From contig NZ_LJSD01000050.1 of NCBI RefSeq assembly GCF_001303895.1, forward strand, positions 176,001-240,000: a DNA stretch of 64,000 nt. The letters are read 5' to 3'. A program made the position numbers and the translations under genes. Below, in pieces: positions 32,111 to 40,763 of this stretch. How positions within the stretch are numbered: the first letter of the stretch is position 1; every line of letters starts with the position of its first letter. The DNA is from Mesorhizobium sp. 1M-11. Lineage in GTDB: Bacteria > Pseudomonadota > Alphaproteobacteria > Rhizobiales > Rhizobiaceae. The notes under the pieces were generated by a model. That model ran no database searches. It was not told where the DNA came from and saw nothing but the letters and a program-made list of their open reading frames with translations.

Positions 32111-32581
32111 CTAGCGAACCTCCACCGGCACGACGGTTGTTTCCTTGATTTCCTCCATGACGAAGGAAGCAGAGACGTCGGACAACGGCACCTTGGCGAT
32201 CATGCGCTGGTAGAGACGGTCATAGGCCTTCACGTCGGCGACACGGGCACGAAGCACGTAGTCGAGATCGCCGGACATGCGATAAACACCTGTGATCTCT
32301 GGAAAGGACGTCACCGCCGCGCGGAACTTCGCCAGCCAGTCCGGATCATGGCTGGAGGTACGCACGATGATGAACACCGAAAGACCGAGGCCAAGCTTCT
32401 CGGCATCGACCAACGCAACGCGGTCGGTGATGACGCGCTCGTCTTCCAGCCTTTTCACCCGGCGCCAGCAGGCGTTGCGCGACAGGCCGACCCGTTCCGA
32501 AATCTGATCGACAGACAACGTGCCGTCGCGCTGCAGTACAGCGAGGATTCTTCGGTCAATCGTATCGAGTTCGTATTCCAT
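32111..32581 (-). CDS. Lrp/AsnC family transcriptional regulator
   Basis: A 156-residue Lrp/AsnC protein: winged helix at about 6-60 (LDTIDRRILAVLQRDGTLSV, then LSRNACWRRVKRLE) and a C-terminal RAM ligand domain (TGVYRMSGDLDYVLRARV). It heads an operon with an MFS gene 3 bp downstream. A perfect 8-bp-arm palindrome covers its own start codon and upstream bases (32581-32602), with another shorter palindrome beyond it, suggesting autoregulation. The ligand is unknown. Confidence 0.92.
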   Translation of the reverse strand: MEYELDTIDRRILAVLQRDGTLSVDQISERVGLSRNACWRRVKRLEDERVITDRVALVDAEKLGLGLSVFIIVRTSSHDPDWLAKFRAAVTSFPEITGVYRMSGDLDYVLRARVADVKAYDRLYQRMIAKVPLSDVSASFVMEEIKETTVVPVEVR

Positions 32582-32602
32582 ATTGGGATAATTGTCCCAA
32601 TA
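32581..32602. promoter_or_regulatory. Probable Lrp/AsnC operator
   Basis: TATTGGGA and TCCCAATA form perfect 8-bp inverted arms around an AT-rich 6-bp centre, touching the start codon of the Lrp/AsnC gene. Lrp-type regulators bind such sites in cooperative arrays; a related palindrome follows at 32624. Confidence 0.65.
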
Positions 32603-32623
32603 AATGATGGTCTACAAGGATAA

Positions 32624-32635
32624 TTTGGGACCAAA
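32624..32635. promoter_or_regulatory. Second operator-like palindrome upstream of lrp
   Basis: TTTGG-GA-CCAAA is a 12-bp palindrome sharing the TTGGGA half-site with the element at 32581-32602. Its centre lies about 38 bp from that of the first, close to multiples of helical repeat used by Lrp arrays. Confidence 0.5.
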
Positions 32636-32682
32636 GCTCCGATATTGCGTGAGAGGATGGCGCAACGAATGGGAGAATCACC

Positions 32683-32904
32683 ATGACGACGCGCATCGCC
32701 CGCCTGTTCACCGACCATCCGCATTCGGTCGACGAAAGCTATTTCGAGCACATGCGCTTTGCCGGCTGGTTCGCCGGCAAGCTGTTCCTGGCCGCTTCGG
32801 CCGCGCTCATTCATGCTTTGTTACCCTTCCTGTTCGAGACTACGGCAAGCGGGATCATCCGCCAGCTTTACGAGCGTACGCACAACCGGCGTCCGCAGGC
32901 GTGA
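32683..32904 (+). CDS. DUF6356-type small membrane protein
   Basis: A 73-residue protein: a short polar start (ARLFTDHPHSVDESYFEHMRF), one hydrophobic helix from about 28 to 50, then a basic tail ending HNRRPQA. This is the DUF6356 pattern seen throughout alphaproteobacteria, of unknown function. It is divergent from the Lrp/AsnC gene and lies upstream of the glutamine amidotransferase gene on the same strand (55-bp gap). Confidence 0.75.
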   Translation: MTTRIARLFTDHPHSVDESYFEHMRFAGWFAGKLFLAASAALIHALLPFLFETTASGIIRQLYERTHNRRPQA

Positions 32905-32959
32905 TCCCAGGACCGGGTTGGCCGGCCATTCTTCAGGCGTACCCGAGGGACGTTGACGC

Positions 32960-33754
32960 ATGTGCCGATGGGCGGCCTATCTCGGTGAAGAAGTCTTCCT
33001 CGAAGACATCGTCAGCGCGCCCTGTCACTCGCTGATCGCGCAGAGCCACTGCGCACAGGAGGCGAAATCGCCCACCAACGGTGATGGTTTCGGCCTTGCC
33101 TGGTATGGCGGCCGCACTGAGCCCGGCCTCTATCGCGACATCCTGCCGGCCTGGTCGGATCCCAATCTCAAAAGCCTGTGCAGGCAGATACGTGCCGGAC
33201 TGTTTCTGGCACATGTGCGTGCGTCGACCGGCGGCGCCACCAGCCGTGCCAATTGCCATCCGTTTGTTTCCGGCCGCTGGTCGTTCATGCACAATGGCCA
33301 GATCGGCGGTTTCGACCGCATTCGTCGTGCGCTGGAAGCAGCCTTGCCGGATGCGCTCTACGACCAGATCGAAGGCACGACCGATTCCGAACTGTTCTTC
33401 TTCCTGATGATCGACCAGGGACTGGACACCGATCCGCAAGGCGCGCTCGAACGGGCTACCAAACGTGTGCTCGAAGCCGCACACCGCGCCAGCGTCGATC
33501 CGGTGCTGAAACTGACCGCAGCCTTCTCCAACGGCGAAACCGTTCATGCCGTGCGCTATTCGACCGACGGCCATGCGCCGACACTCTACACCGCCGCTTT
33601 TCACGGGGGGCGCTGCATCGTCTCCGAACCGTTCGATCGCGAAGGCGCTGCATGGCAGGCCATACCATCGGCAAGCTTCGTGACCATGACGAAGGCAGGC
33701 ATCGTCATCCGCCCCTTCATGCAAACAGCGGAAGAGCTCACTGCAGCAGAATAG
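32960..33754 (+). CDS. Class II glutamine amidotransferase
   Basis: A 264-residue Ntn-type amidotransferase. Cys2, exposed after Met removal (MCRWAAYLG), is the nucleophile; HVRASTGG and HNGQIGGF are the glutamine-site motifs, and EGTTDSELFF follows. It is a stand-alone glutaminase domain related to YafJ and EgtC. EgtC acts in ergothioneine synthesis, but no egtB/D partner lies here, so the function is open. An imperfect hairpin just after the stop (about 33763-33786) may be its terminator. Confidence 0.85.
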   Translation: MCRWAAYLGEEVFLEDIVSAPCHSLIAQSHCAQEAKSPTNGDGFGLAWYGGRTEPGLYRDILPAWSDPNLKSLCRQIRAGLFLAHVRASTGGATSRANCHPFVSGRWSFMHNGQIGGFDRIRRALEAALPDALYDQIEGTTDSELFFFLMIDQGLDTDPQGALERATKRVLEAAHRASVDPVLKLTAAFSNGETVHAVRYSTDGHAPTLYTAAFHGGRCIVSEPFDREGAAWQAIPSASFVTMTKAGIVIRPFMQTAEELTAAE

Positions 33755-33855
33755 AAAGCAGGTCCGGTCAAAAGACGGACTGCGTTTCAGGATTTCATCC
33801 TTCCAACAGCACGCGGCATGTTATAGCCGAAGGCTAACAAGCCTGCGGAGGTAGA

Positions 33856-34455
33856 ATGCCCGTAAAACTCATCCTGGCGTCAGGCAGCCCGTTTCGGCTG
33901 GCCATGCTGAAGAATGCCGGCATCGATGTCGAAGCGGTGCCGGCCAAGGTCGACGAGCGCGCGCTGGAGGCGCCGCTCAAGGACAGCGGCACTTCGCCGG
34001 AGGACGTCGCGGCGATCCTGGCCGAGGCCAAGGCCGTCGAAGTGAGCGAGCGCCTGCCCGGGGCTTTGGTTCTGGGCTGCGACCAGACGCTGTCGCTGGG
34101 TGACGAGGTCTTCCACAAACCGGCCGACATGGAAGGCGCGCGCCGCCATCTGCTGGCGCTGTCGGGTAAAACGCATCAGCTGAACAGCGCCGCCGTGCTG
34201 GTGCGCGACGGCACGGTGCTGTGGCGCCATGTCGGCATCGCCAATCTCACCATGCGCAAGCTCGATCCTGCCTTCATCGGCCGTCATCTGGCGCGCGTCG
34301 GCAAGAAAGCACTCTCCAGCGTCGGCGCCTACCAGATCGAAGGCGAAGGCATCGAGCTGTTCGAGAAGGTCGAAGGCGACCACTTCACCATCGTCGGCCT
34401 GCCGCTCCTGCCGCTGCTTGCCGAACTCAGGTCGCTCGGTGCCATCGATGGCTGA
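33856..34455 (+). CDS. maf: Maf family nucleotide pyrophosphatase
   Basis: A 199-residue Maf protein. The N-terminal LILASGSPFRLAMLKNAGI carries the S-R active-site motif; CDQTLSL and the KxxD-type VGAYQIEGEG stretch complete the family pattern. Maf proteins hydrolyse non-canonical or modified nucleoside triphosphates and can delay septation. Its end overlaps the next gene, aroE. It begins the maf-aroE-coaE-dnaQ block that in other rhizobia sits beside the origin. Confidence 0.92.
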   Translation: MPVKLILASGSPFRLAMLKNAGIDVEAVPAKVDERALEAPLKDSGTSPEDVAAILAEAKAVEVSERLPGALVLGCDQTLSLGDEVFHKPADMEGARRHLLALSGKTHQLNSAAVLVRDGTVLWRHVGIANLTMRKLDPAFIGRHLARVGKKALSSVGAYQIEGEGIELFEKVEGDHFTIVGLPLLPLLAELRSLGAIDG

Positions 34456-35287
34456 GATGAACAAGGCATTCGTGATCGGCCATCCGATTGCTCATTCGCG
34501 CTCGCCGAAGATCCACGGACATTGGCTGAAGACCTACGGAATTGCCGGCAGCTACGAAGCCATCGATGTCGCGCCCGCCGATCTGCCAGCGTTCCTGTCG
34601 GCGCTTGCCGAGAGGGGTTTCAGCGGCGGCAACGTCACCATCCCGCACAAGGAAGACGTGTTCGCGACCGTCAAACGCCGGGATGCTGCAGCCGAGCAGA
34701 TCGGCGCCATCAACACGCTGTGGCTCGAAAATGGCGAACTTTGCGGCGGCAACACCGATGCGCATGGGTTCGCCGCCAATCTCGATGAACATGCGCCAGG
34801 CTGGGCCAGCAACGGCCCTGTTCTGGTTCTGGGTGCCGGCGGAGCCGCGCGTGCCATAATCCACGCACTGAAGGAGCGCAATGTCGGCGACATCCGCGTC
34901 GTCAACCGCACGAAAGCGCGCGCCGAAGAGCTGCGTGACCAGTTCGGCGCAAGCGTTTCGGCGCATGGCAGCGAAGCGATCGCGGAACTCTCCGCCGATG
35001 CCGGCCTGCTCATCAACACCACCGCGCTCGGCATGCACGGCAATGAGGGCCTGCCTGCCGATCCCGCAGGCCTGCCGGCGCACGCGGTCGTTACCGACAT
35101 CGTCTATGTGCCGCTGGAAACGCCGCTGCTGGCCGCCGCGCGGCTGCGCGGGCTGAAAACGGTCGATGGGCTGGGCATGCTGCTGCATCAGGCGGTGCCC
35201 GGTTTCGAACGCTGGTTCGGCAAGCGGCCGGAAGTGACACCGGAATTGCGCGCCATCATCGTCGCCGATCTGGGAGCCAGGCCTTGA
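34448..35287 (+). CDS. aroE: Shikimate dehydrogenase
   Basis: A 279-residue AroE that reduces 3-dehydroshikimate with NADPH for aromatic amino-acid synthesis. The substrate site is seen in HSRSPKIHGHWL near residue 17 and GGNVTIPHKE near 63; the NADP motif is GAGGAARAI near 130. The ATG at 34448 overlaps the maf stop by 8 bp; an ATG three codons later (34457) is the alternative. The end overlaps coaE by 4 bp, so maf-aroE-coaE are coupled. Confidence 0.95.
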   Translation: MAEMNKAFVIGHPIAHSRSPKIHGHWLKTYGIAGSYEAIDVAPADLPAFLSALAERGFSGGNVTIPHKEDVFATVKRRDAAAEQIGAINTLWLENGELCGGNTDAHGFAANLDEHAPGWASNGPVLVLGAGGAARAIIHALKERNVGDIRVVNRTKARAEELRDQFGASVSAHGSEAIAELSADAGLLINTTALGMHGNEGLPADPAGLPAHAVVTDIVYVPLETPLLAAARLRGLKTVDGLGMLLHQAVPGFERWFGKRPEVTPELRAIIVADLGARP

Positions 35288-35889
35288 TCGTTCTCGGCCT
35301 CACCGGCTCCATCGGCATGGGCAAGTCGACCGCCGCGAAGATGTTCCGCGAAGCTGGCGTGCCTGTGCATGATTCCGACGAAGCGGTGCATCGGCTCTAT
35401 GCCGGCAAGGCGGCACCGTTGATCGAGGCGGCCTTTCCAGGCGTGACCCGAGACGGCACGGTCGACCGCGCGCTGCTTGGCCAGCGTGTTCTGGGCGATG
35501 CCGCCGCGCTGAAAACGCTGGAAGGCATCATCCATCCGCTGGTGCGTGCCGACGCCGATGCCTTCCTCGCTCGTCACCGGGACGCTGGAGCTCCGCTTTC
35601 CGTGCTCGACATTCCCCTGCTGTTCGAAACGGGCGGCCGTGGCCGCGTCGACAAGGTGGTGGTGGTGAGCGCGCCTGCCGAACAGCAGCGCGAGCGCGTG
35701 CTGGCACGACCCGGCATGACTGAGGAGAAATTCGAATCGATTCTCGCCAAACAGGTCTCGGACACCGAAAAACGGGGTCTGGCCGACTATGTGGTCGACA
35801 CCGGCAGCGGCTTTGAAGTCACCCGCAAGGCCATCGGGGCGATCATTGCCGAGCTATCAGGGGAAAATGGCAGCAATCACGCCGGGTGA
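35284..35889 (+). CDS. coaE: Dephospho-CoA kinase
   Basis: A 201-residue CoaE, the last step of coenzyme A synthesis (phosphorylation of dephospho-CoA on the ribose 3'-hydroxyl). The P-loop GLTGSIGMGKSTAAKMF is at residues 5-21, with the family motifs VHDSDEAVHRLY and LDIPLLFETGG. It overlaps aroE by 4 bp and is followed by dnaQ after 96 bp. Confidence 0.96.
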   Translation: MIVLGLTGSIGMGKSTAAKMFREAGVPVHDSDEAVHRLYAGKAAPLIEAAFPGVTRDGTVDRALLGQRVLGDAAALKTLEGIIHPLVRADADAFLARHRDAGAPLSVLDIPLLFETGGRGRVDKVVVVSAPAEQQRERVLARPGMTEEKFESILAKQVSDTEKRGLADYVVDTGSGFEVTRKAIGAIIAELSGENGSNHAG

Positions 35890-35985
35890 TCTTGCGGGAA
35901 GGCCGGCCGGACTCCATTTTCGATCCGAACGAACAAGCGCCGACGTCTCTTCGCATGGGATGGTCCAGGCCGCGGAGTGTCGCCG

Positions 35986-36705
35986 ATGCGCGAAATCATC
36001 TTCGATACAGAAACCACCGGGCTTGATGCGCGCGAGGACCGCATCATCGAGCTCGGCTGTATCGAGCTGGTCAATCGGTTCCCAACCGGCAATACCTTCC
36101 ACCACTACATCAATCCGGAAGGCCGCATGATCAACGCCGAGGCGGAGGCCGTACACGGCATCAGCGCGGCGCAACTGGTCGGCAAGCCGACTTTTTCCGA
36201 AATTGCCGATCTTTTCCTGACCTTTATCGACGGCGCCAAGTTGATCGCGCACAATGCCGGCTTCGATATGGGCTTCATCAATGCCGAATTTGCCCGGCTT
36301 GGCCATCCGGCTGTCGGATCCGAGCGAGTGATCGATACGCTGGCGCTGGCGCGCCGCAAGCACCCGATGGGCCCCAATTCGCTGGACGCGCTCTGCCGTC
36401 GCTACGGCATCGACAACAGCCACCGCACCAAACACGGCGCCTTGCTCGACTCCGAACTTCTGGCGGAAGTCTATGTCGAGCTGATCGGCGGCAAGCAGGC
36501 AGCACTTGGGCTGGATGGTGGCCTGTCCCAGGCCGGTCGCCGCGGCGGCACCGAGGTGGAGCTCACGATTGCAATGCGGCCGATCCCGTTAGCCTCGCGG
36601 CTGACGGAGGCCGAACGTGACGCCCACAAGCGATTGGTCGAATCGCTTGGCGAAAAAGCGCTGTGGGCGAAACTTGCTGGCGGTAATTCGGAAGCGGCCG
36701 AATAG
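35986..36705 (+). CDS. dnaQ: DNA polymerase III epsilon (proofreading exonuclease) subunit
   Basis: A 239-residue DnaQ. Exo I is FDTETTGL (residues 6-13), Exo II lies in AHNAGFDMGFI, and Exo III in HGALLDSELLAEVY. It removes misincorporated nucleotides as part of the replicative polymerase core. The ATG at 35986 has GGAG 8 bp upstream; an earlier GTG at 35977 is less likely. An intrinsic terminator follows at 36738-36760. Confidence 0.95.
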   Translation: MREIIFDTETTGLDAREDRIIELGCIELVNRFPTGNTFHHYINPEGRMINAEAEAVHGISAAQLVGKPTFSEIADLFLTFIDGAKLIAHNAGFDMGFINAEFARLGHPAVGSERVIDTLALARRKHPMGPNSLDALCRRYGIDNSHRTKHGALLDSELLAEVYVELIGGKQAALGLDGGLSQAGRRGGTEVELTIAMRPIPLASRLTEAERDAHKRLVESLGEKALWAKLAGGNSEAAE

Positions 36706-36737
36706 CTCAAACATCCGACAGAACCGGATCAAACAAA

Positions 36738-36760
36738 AAACCCGGCGCGAGGCCGGGTTT
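36738..36760. terminator. Bidirectional intrinsic terminator
   Basis: AAACCCGGC (36738-36746) pairs with GCCGGGTTT (36752-36760) around GCGAG, with an A-run before and a T-run after. It serves convergent dnaQ and secB. Confidence 0.88.
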
Positions 36761-36784
36761 TTCATCGAATATCGGGAGGTCAGC

Positions 36785-37273
36785 TTAGCTGACCATCACC
36801 TTGGAAGCGGCCTGGTCCTCGGCCAGCTTCTGCTGGAACATCTGCGCGAAATCGATCGGATCGAGCATCAGCGGCGGGAAACCGCCGTTGCGGGTCGCGT
36901 CCGAGATGATCTGGCGCGCGAACGGGAACAGCAGGCGCGGGCATTCGATGAACAGGAGCGGCAGCATGTGCTCCTGCGGGAAGCCAGAGATGTTGAAGAC
37001 GCCGCCATAGACCAGCTCGACGTTGAACAGCACTTCCTTGTCGAAGGAAGCCTTGGCGTTCAGCGTCAGGTTGACGTCGAACTGTTCGTCGGACAACGGA
37101 TTGGCGTTGACATTGACGCTGATGGCGATGCCGGGCGCCTTGTCGCGGCCGCGCAGCGAATTCGGTGCGCCGGGGCTTTCGAACGAAAGGTCCTTCACAT
37201 ACTGGGCCAGAACGTTCAGCGTCGGCTGCGCTCCGTTGCCGTTGCTAGCCTGCGCTTCATTGTTGTCGGCCAT
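36785..37273 (-). CDS. secB: Protein-export chaperone SecB
   Basis: A 162-residue SecB. It keeps secretory precursors unfolded and hands them to SecA. Typical stretches are LAQYVKDLSFESPGAP near the N-terminus, the strand-rich core (VELVYGGVFNI), and the C-terminal ECPRLLFPFARQIISD with PPLMLDPIDFAQMFQQ. The tetrameric interaction surfaces look intact. It is convergent with dnaQ. Confidence 0.96.
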   Translation of the reverse strand: MADNNEAQASNGNGAQPTLNVLAQYVKDLSFESPGAPNSLRGRDKAPGIAISVNVNANPLSDEQFDVNLTLNAKASFDKEVLFNVELVYGGVFNISGFPQEHMLPLLFIECPRLLFPFARQIISDATRNGGFPPLMLDPIDFAQMFQQKLAEDQAASKVMVS

Positions 37274-37366
37274 GAGCCAAAATCCCCTTGCTGGGCCAGC
37301 AGGCCCCTATTGAAATCGGGCGTTGGCTATCACGGCAGGCGCTTCAAGACAAGATTTGGCGCCTGT

Positions 37367-37849
37367 TCATTCATCCTTCAGCCGCCGCCAGGGCGAATCC
37401 GGGTTGGGATCGCGCGAAAAATCCTCAGTGTCGAGATCGATGGTCTTTTCACGCTGGCGCGGCCTGAAACCGCTCTCGCCGAAGGAAGACACCACCGAAA
37501 CGCGGCTCTTCAGGAAGCGCCAGGCGTAATCACGCACTGCGGGAATCAGGAAGACCAGGCCGATGATGGAGGTGATGAAACCCGGCACCATCAGAAGAAG
37601 CGCCGAAAAGATCGTCATGGCACCGTGCGCCAGCGGACGGCTGGGGTCACGGCCAGCTTCGATCTCGGCGCGGGCATTGACCATGGTGCTGAAGCCCTGG
37701 CGCCTGAGCAGCATGGCGCCGGCAATGGTCGAGGCGAGCACAAGGGCGACCGTTGCCAGCGCGCCGATCTGTTTACCGACCACGACAAAGCCGGCGATCT
37801 CCAGCAAGGGAAGCGCCAGTATGAAGAAAGGGAGAAAAGAAGTACGCAA
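37367..37849 (-). CDS. fxsA: FxsA family membrane protein
   Basis: A 160-residue FxsA-type protein. Hydrophobic helices lie at about 5-22, 29-47 and 78-105, then a charged C-terminal tail ending WRRLKDE. The pattern LLEIAGFVVVGKQIG and GAMLLRRQGFSTM is diagnostic. In E. coli FxsA affects phage F exclusion by PifA, but its general role is unknown. In rhizobia it lies beside secB and divergent from the Tim44-like gene, as here. Confidence 0.9.
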   Translation of the reverse strand: MRTSFLPFFILALPLLEIAGFVVVGKQIGALATVALVLASTIAGAMLLRRQGFSTMVNARAEIEAGRDPSRPLAHGAMTIFSALLLMVPGFITSIIGLVFLIPAVRDYAWRFLKSRVSVVSSFGESGFRPRQREKTIDLDTEDFSRDPNPDSPWRRLKDE

Positions 37850-38043
37850 AACCCGCCCAATCGCTGTATGTTAGCCAAGCGACCAATCGCCGCTGGCGTT
37901 CACTATATCAAATAGGTATGCGCTGCTTGCGTTTGAATGATGGCGCGGCACGTTCTATATGCTTTTATAGTTATGATCAGTCGCGAACCGGAGGCGCGAC
38001 CGGTTGAGTTGGTTGGCCGCTTCGAGGGTGATTGGCACAGGAC

Positions 38044-38754
38044 ATGGCATTTTTCGACTTCGGCACGATATTCTTCCTGGTCGCGGCGGTGGTGATCTTC
38101 TTCCAGCTGCGCAATGTGCTCGGCCGCCGTACCGGCAACGAGCGTCCGCCGTTCGACCCCTACACGGCTGGCCGTACTCGCGACAAGGATGCCGCCAAGG
38201 CTTCGGAGAATGTCGTTTCGCTGCCGCGCAAACGCGCGCCGGGCGATGCGCCGGCACCCGACGCCTATGCCGATATCGACGCCTTCGCCAAGCCGGACAC
38301 TGATCTCAACAAGGGCCTGCGCGCCATCAAGGACGCCGATGGAAGCTTTGAGCCCAAAGGTTTCGTCGATGGCGCCAAGATGGCCTACGAAATGATCGTA
38401 ATGGCCTATGCCGACGGCGATCGCAAAACATTGAAGAATCTCCTGTCGCGCGAGGTCTACGACGGTTTCGTTGCCGCCATCGGCGAACGCGAGGCCAAAT
38501 CGGAGAAGATCCAGTCCTCTTTCGTCGGCATCGACAAGGCCGATATCGTTTCGGCCGAGATGAAGGGTTCGGAAGCCCATGTCACGCTCCGCATTGTTTC
38601 CGAACTGATTTCGGCCACTCGCGACAAGGCGGGCACCGTCATCGACGGCGATCCGGAAACAGTCGCTGAGGTCAAAGACGTATGGACCTTCGCGCGCGAC
38701 ACCCGTTCGCGTGATCCGAACTGGAAGCTTGTCGCCACCGAGGAAGAAGATTGA
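38044..38754 (+). CDS. Tim44/TimA family adaptor protein
   Basis: A 236-residue protein of the bacterial Tim44-like (TimA) family. One N-terminal membrane helix (about 6-22), a disordered linker rich in charged residues, then a Tim44 domain from about 90 (GSFEPKGFVDGAKMAYEMIV). It is anchored in the inner membrane and is proposed to assist protein handling there, by analogy with mitochondrial Tim44. GAGGG precedes the ATG. The mltA gene follows after 9 bp. Confidence 0.88.
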   Translation: MAFFDFGTIFFLVAAVVIFFQLRNVLGRRTGNERPPFDPYTAGRTRDKDAAKASENVVSLPRKRAPGDAPAPDAYADIDAFAKPDTDLNKGLRAIKDADGSFEPKGFVDGAKMAYEMIVMAYADGDRKTLKNLLSREVYDGFVAAIGEREAKSEKIQSSFVGIDKADIVSAEMKGSEAHVTLRIVSELISATRDKAGTVIDGDPETVAEVKDVWTFARDTRSRDPNWKLVATEEED

Positions 38755-38763
38755 GCCGCGCAG

Positions 38764-39867
38764 GTGCCGCTGTCGCCACTCCTTTCGGCGCGATCCTATG
38801 ACGATCTGCCCGGTTGGGCCGACGACGACCACCTTGCCGCATTCGAAGCTTTCCGCCGTTCTGCCTTCCATGCTCCGATAAAACCGTACCGCACCGGTTC
38901 GCTCGGTATCGATTTCGCGGCTTTTCAGCCGGCCTATGAGGCTGCAAGAACGGCACCGCTGGCGAATAGGATCGAGGCGCGAGCGTTCTTCGAGCGCCAT
39001 TTTGCTCCGGCCCATGTTTCCCCCGACAAGGATGCCGGTCTGGTCACAGGCTTTTACGAGCCCGTGGTCGAGGCTTCACCGGTGCGCAGCGAACGCTATC
39101 GCTGGCCGTTGCTGTCGCGTCCGGCTGATCTGATCGACATCGACGATGCCAACCGGCCAGCCGGCATGGACGCTTACCTGGCGTTCGCCCGCCAGACGAC
39201 AGAAGGCCCCGTGGAATATCACGACCGCGGCGCCATCGAACGTGGCGCACTTGCCGGGCAGGGGCTGGAAATCGCCTGGTTCGCCGACAAAGTCGACGTC
39301 TTCTTCATTCACGTGCAAGGTGCCGCCAGGCTCGACATGACCGACGGCCGGCAGTTGCGCGTCACCTATGCTGCAAAGTCCGGACAGCGGTTCACCGGAC
39401 CGGGCCGTGTTCTGGTCGATACAGGTGAGATCCCGCTGGAAAAGGTGACGATGCAGTCGATCCGCGCCTGGTTCAAGGCGAACCCGGATCGCGTCGACGA
39501 GATCCTCTGGCAGAACCGCTCCTTCATCTTTTTCCGGCTGGCGGCAGTGGAAGATCCGGAACTAGGGCCGATCGCGGCGGCGAAAGTGCCGCTCTCGGCT
39601 GGTCGCTCCATGGCGGTGGACCGGTTGCTGCACACATTCGGCACGCCTTTCTACGTCGACGCGCCGACGCTCATGGCATTCGACGACAGACCGTTCCGAC
39701 GATTGATGATCGCGCAGGATACCGGCTCCGCCATCACCGGTTCGGCACGAGGAGATCTGTTTGCCGGTTCCGGCGATGCCGCGGGGGAAATCGCCGGCGT
39801 GGTGCGCAACGTGGCCGATTTCTACGCGTTGGTGCCGCACTCGCTGCTCGATGAGGCGCCAAGATGA
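38764..39867 (+). CDS. mltA: Membrane-bound lytic murein transglycosylase A family
   Basis: A 367-residue MltA. The MltA domain is seen in VTGFYEPVVEAS near residue 98 and the C-terminal 3D domain in RLMIAQDTGSAITG, containing the Asp residues of the catalytic site. It cleaves glycan strands by a 1,6-anhydro reaction. A GTG start at 38764 follows the Tim44 gene closely. I see no clear lipobox at the N-terminus, unlike E. coli MltA. The end overlaps the smr gene by 4 bp. Confidence 0.9.
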   Translation: MPLSPLLSARSYDDLPGWADDDHLAAFEAFRRSAFHAPIKPYRTGSLGIDFAAFQPAYEAARTAPLANRIEARAFFERHFAPAHVSPDKDAGLVTGFYEPVVEASPVRSERYRWPLLSRPADLIDIDDANRPAGMDAYLAFARQTTEGPVEYHDRGAIERGALAGQGLEIAWFADKVDVFFIHVQGAARLDMTDGRQLRVTYAAKSGQRFTGPGRVLVDTGEIPLEKVTMQSIRAWFKANPDRVDEILWQNRSFIFFRLAAVEDPELGPIAAAKVPLSAGRSMAVDRLLHTFGTPFYVDAPTLMAFDDRPFRRLMIAQDTGSAITGSARGDLFAGSGDAAGEIAGVVRNVADFYALVPHSLLDEAPR

Positions 39868-40394
39868 GCCGGCGCCGCGACCAAGACCTATCCGAAGAAG
39901 ATCGTGTGCTGTGGAACCTCGTTGCCCGATCGGCCAAGCCGCTCAAGGGCAAGTCGGTGCCGGAACTGCCGGATCTGATCGAGCGAAAGCCACCGCAGAA
40001 GGAACCGGCGCCTGCCAGCATCGTCACCGTGTCGTCAGCCAAGCCGAAGGCGCAGCCGGTGCGCCATACGCTCGACGAACCGACGCTGGACAAGCTGTCC
40101 AAGGGGCGGCTGCAGATCGAAGGCCGCGTCGATCTGCACGGCATGACGCAGGACGAGGCCTATTCGCTGCTGTTTTCCTTCCTGCATCGCGCCCACGCCA
40201 ATGGCGTGCGCTATGTGCTGGTCATCACCGGCAAGGGTTCATCCTCCGGCGGTGACGGCATCTTGAAACGCTCCGTGCCGGCCTGGCTTTCCACACCCGC
40301 TTTCCGGATGCTGGTTTCCAGCCACGATCATGCCGCCCGCCATCATGGCGGCGGCGGCGCGCTTTACGTGCGCCTGCGGCGGACACGGCCGTGA
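39864..40394 (+). CDS. Smr/MutS2 C-terminal domain protein
   Basis: A 176-residue protein with a basic, flexible N-terminal part and a C-terminal Smr domain starting near residue 88: VDLHGMTQDEAYSLLFSFL, then VLVITGKGSSSGGDG and HHGGGGALYVRLRR. The DLHG and TGKG motifs fit nuclease-active Smr domains. Such stand-alone proteins act on RNA or DNA; the exact role in Rhizobiales is unknown. It overlaps both mltA and the next regulator gene by 4 bp. Confidence 0.9.
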   Translation: MSRRRDQDLSEEDRVLWNLVARSAKPLKGKSVPELPDLIERKPPQKEPAPASIVTVSSAKPKAQPVRHTLDEPTLDKLSKGRLQIEGRVDLHGMTQDEAYSLLFSFLHRAHANGVRYVLVITGKGSSSGGDGILKRSVPAWLSTPAFRMLVSSHDHAARHHGGGGALYVRLRRTRP

Positions 40395-40756
40395 CCCCGC
40401 TCGGTGAACGCATCCGCGTGCTGCGCGAAGAACGCGGGGTGAGCCAGAAGCAGATGGCCGAAGCGATCGGGGTGAGTGCCGCCTACCTGTCAGCACTCGA
40501 GCACGGCAAGCGCGGCGTGCCGAGCTGGCCGCTGATCCAGAAGATCATCGGCTATTTCAACATCATCTGGGACGATGCGGAGGACCTGCAGCGGCTGGCC
40601 GAGAATTCGCATCCCAAGGTGAAGATCGACACGGCTGGCCTGTCGCCTGCCGCGACCGAGCTTGCCAACCTTCTTGCCGAAAAGATCGGCAGGATAAGCG
40701 AGGCGGATATCCAGCGCGTGACCGCGCTTCTGCGCGAGATCCCATCCGCGAAATGA
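40391..40756 (+). CDS. XRE family HTH regulator
   Basis: A 121-residue regulator with a Cro/CI-type helix-turn-helix (about 7-62, RVLREERGVSQKQMAEAIGVSAAYLSALE) and a short C-terminal helix region. It overlaps smr by 4 bp. In related rhizobia this gene follows smr and is usually next to gyrB; here it runs instead into convergent prfC 7 bp later. Its target is unknown. Confidence 0.87.
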   Translation: MTPLGERIRVLREERGVSQKQMAEAIGVSAAYLSALEHGKRGVPSWPLIQKIIGYFNIIWDDAEDLQRLAENSHPKVKIDTAGLSPAATELANLLAEKIGRISEADIQRVTALLREIPSAK

Positions 40757-40763
40757 CGGCGCT

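Noticed and set aside
39303..39318. A TTCACGTG-containing sequence in mltA as a further parS
   Set aside because: It matches the parS consensus at about 12 of 16 positions only and lacks the right-half AAAC; too weak to call.
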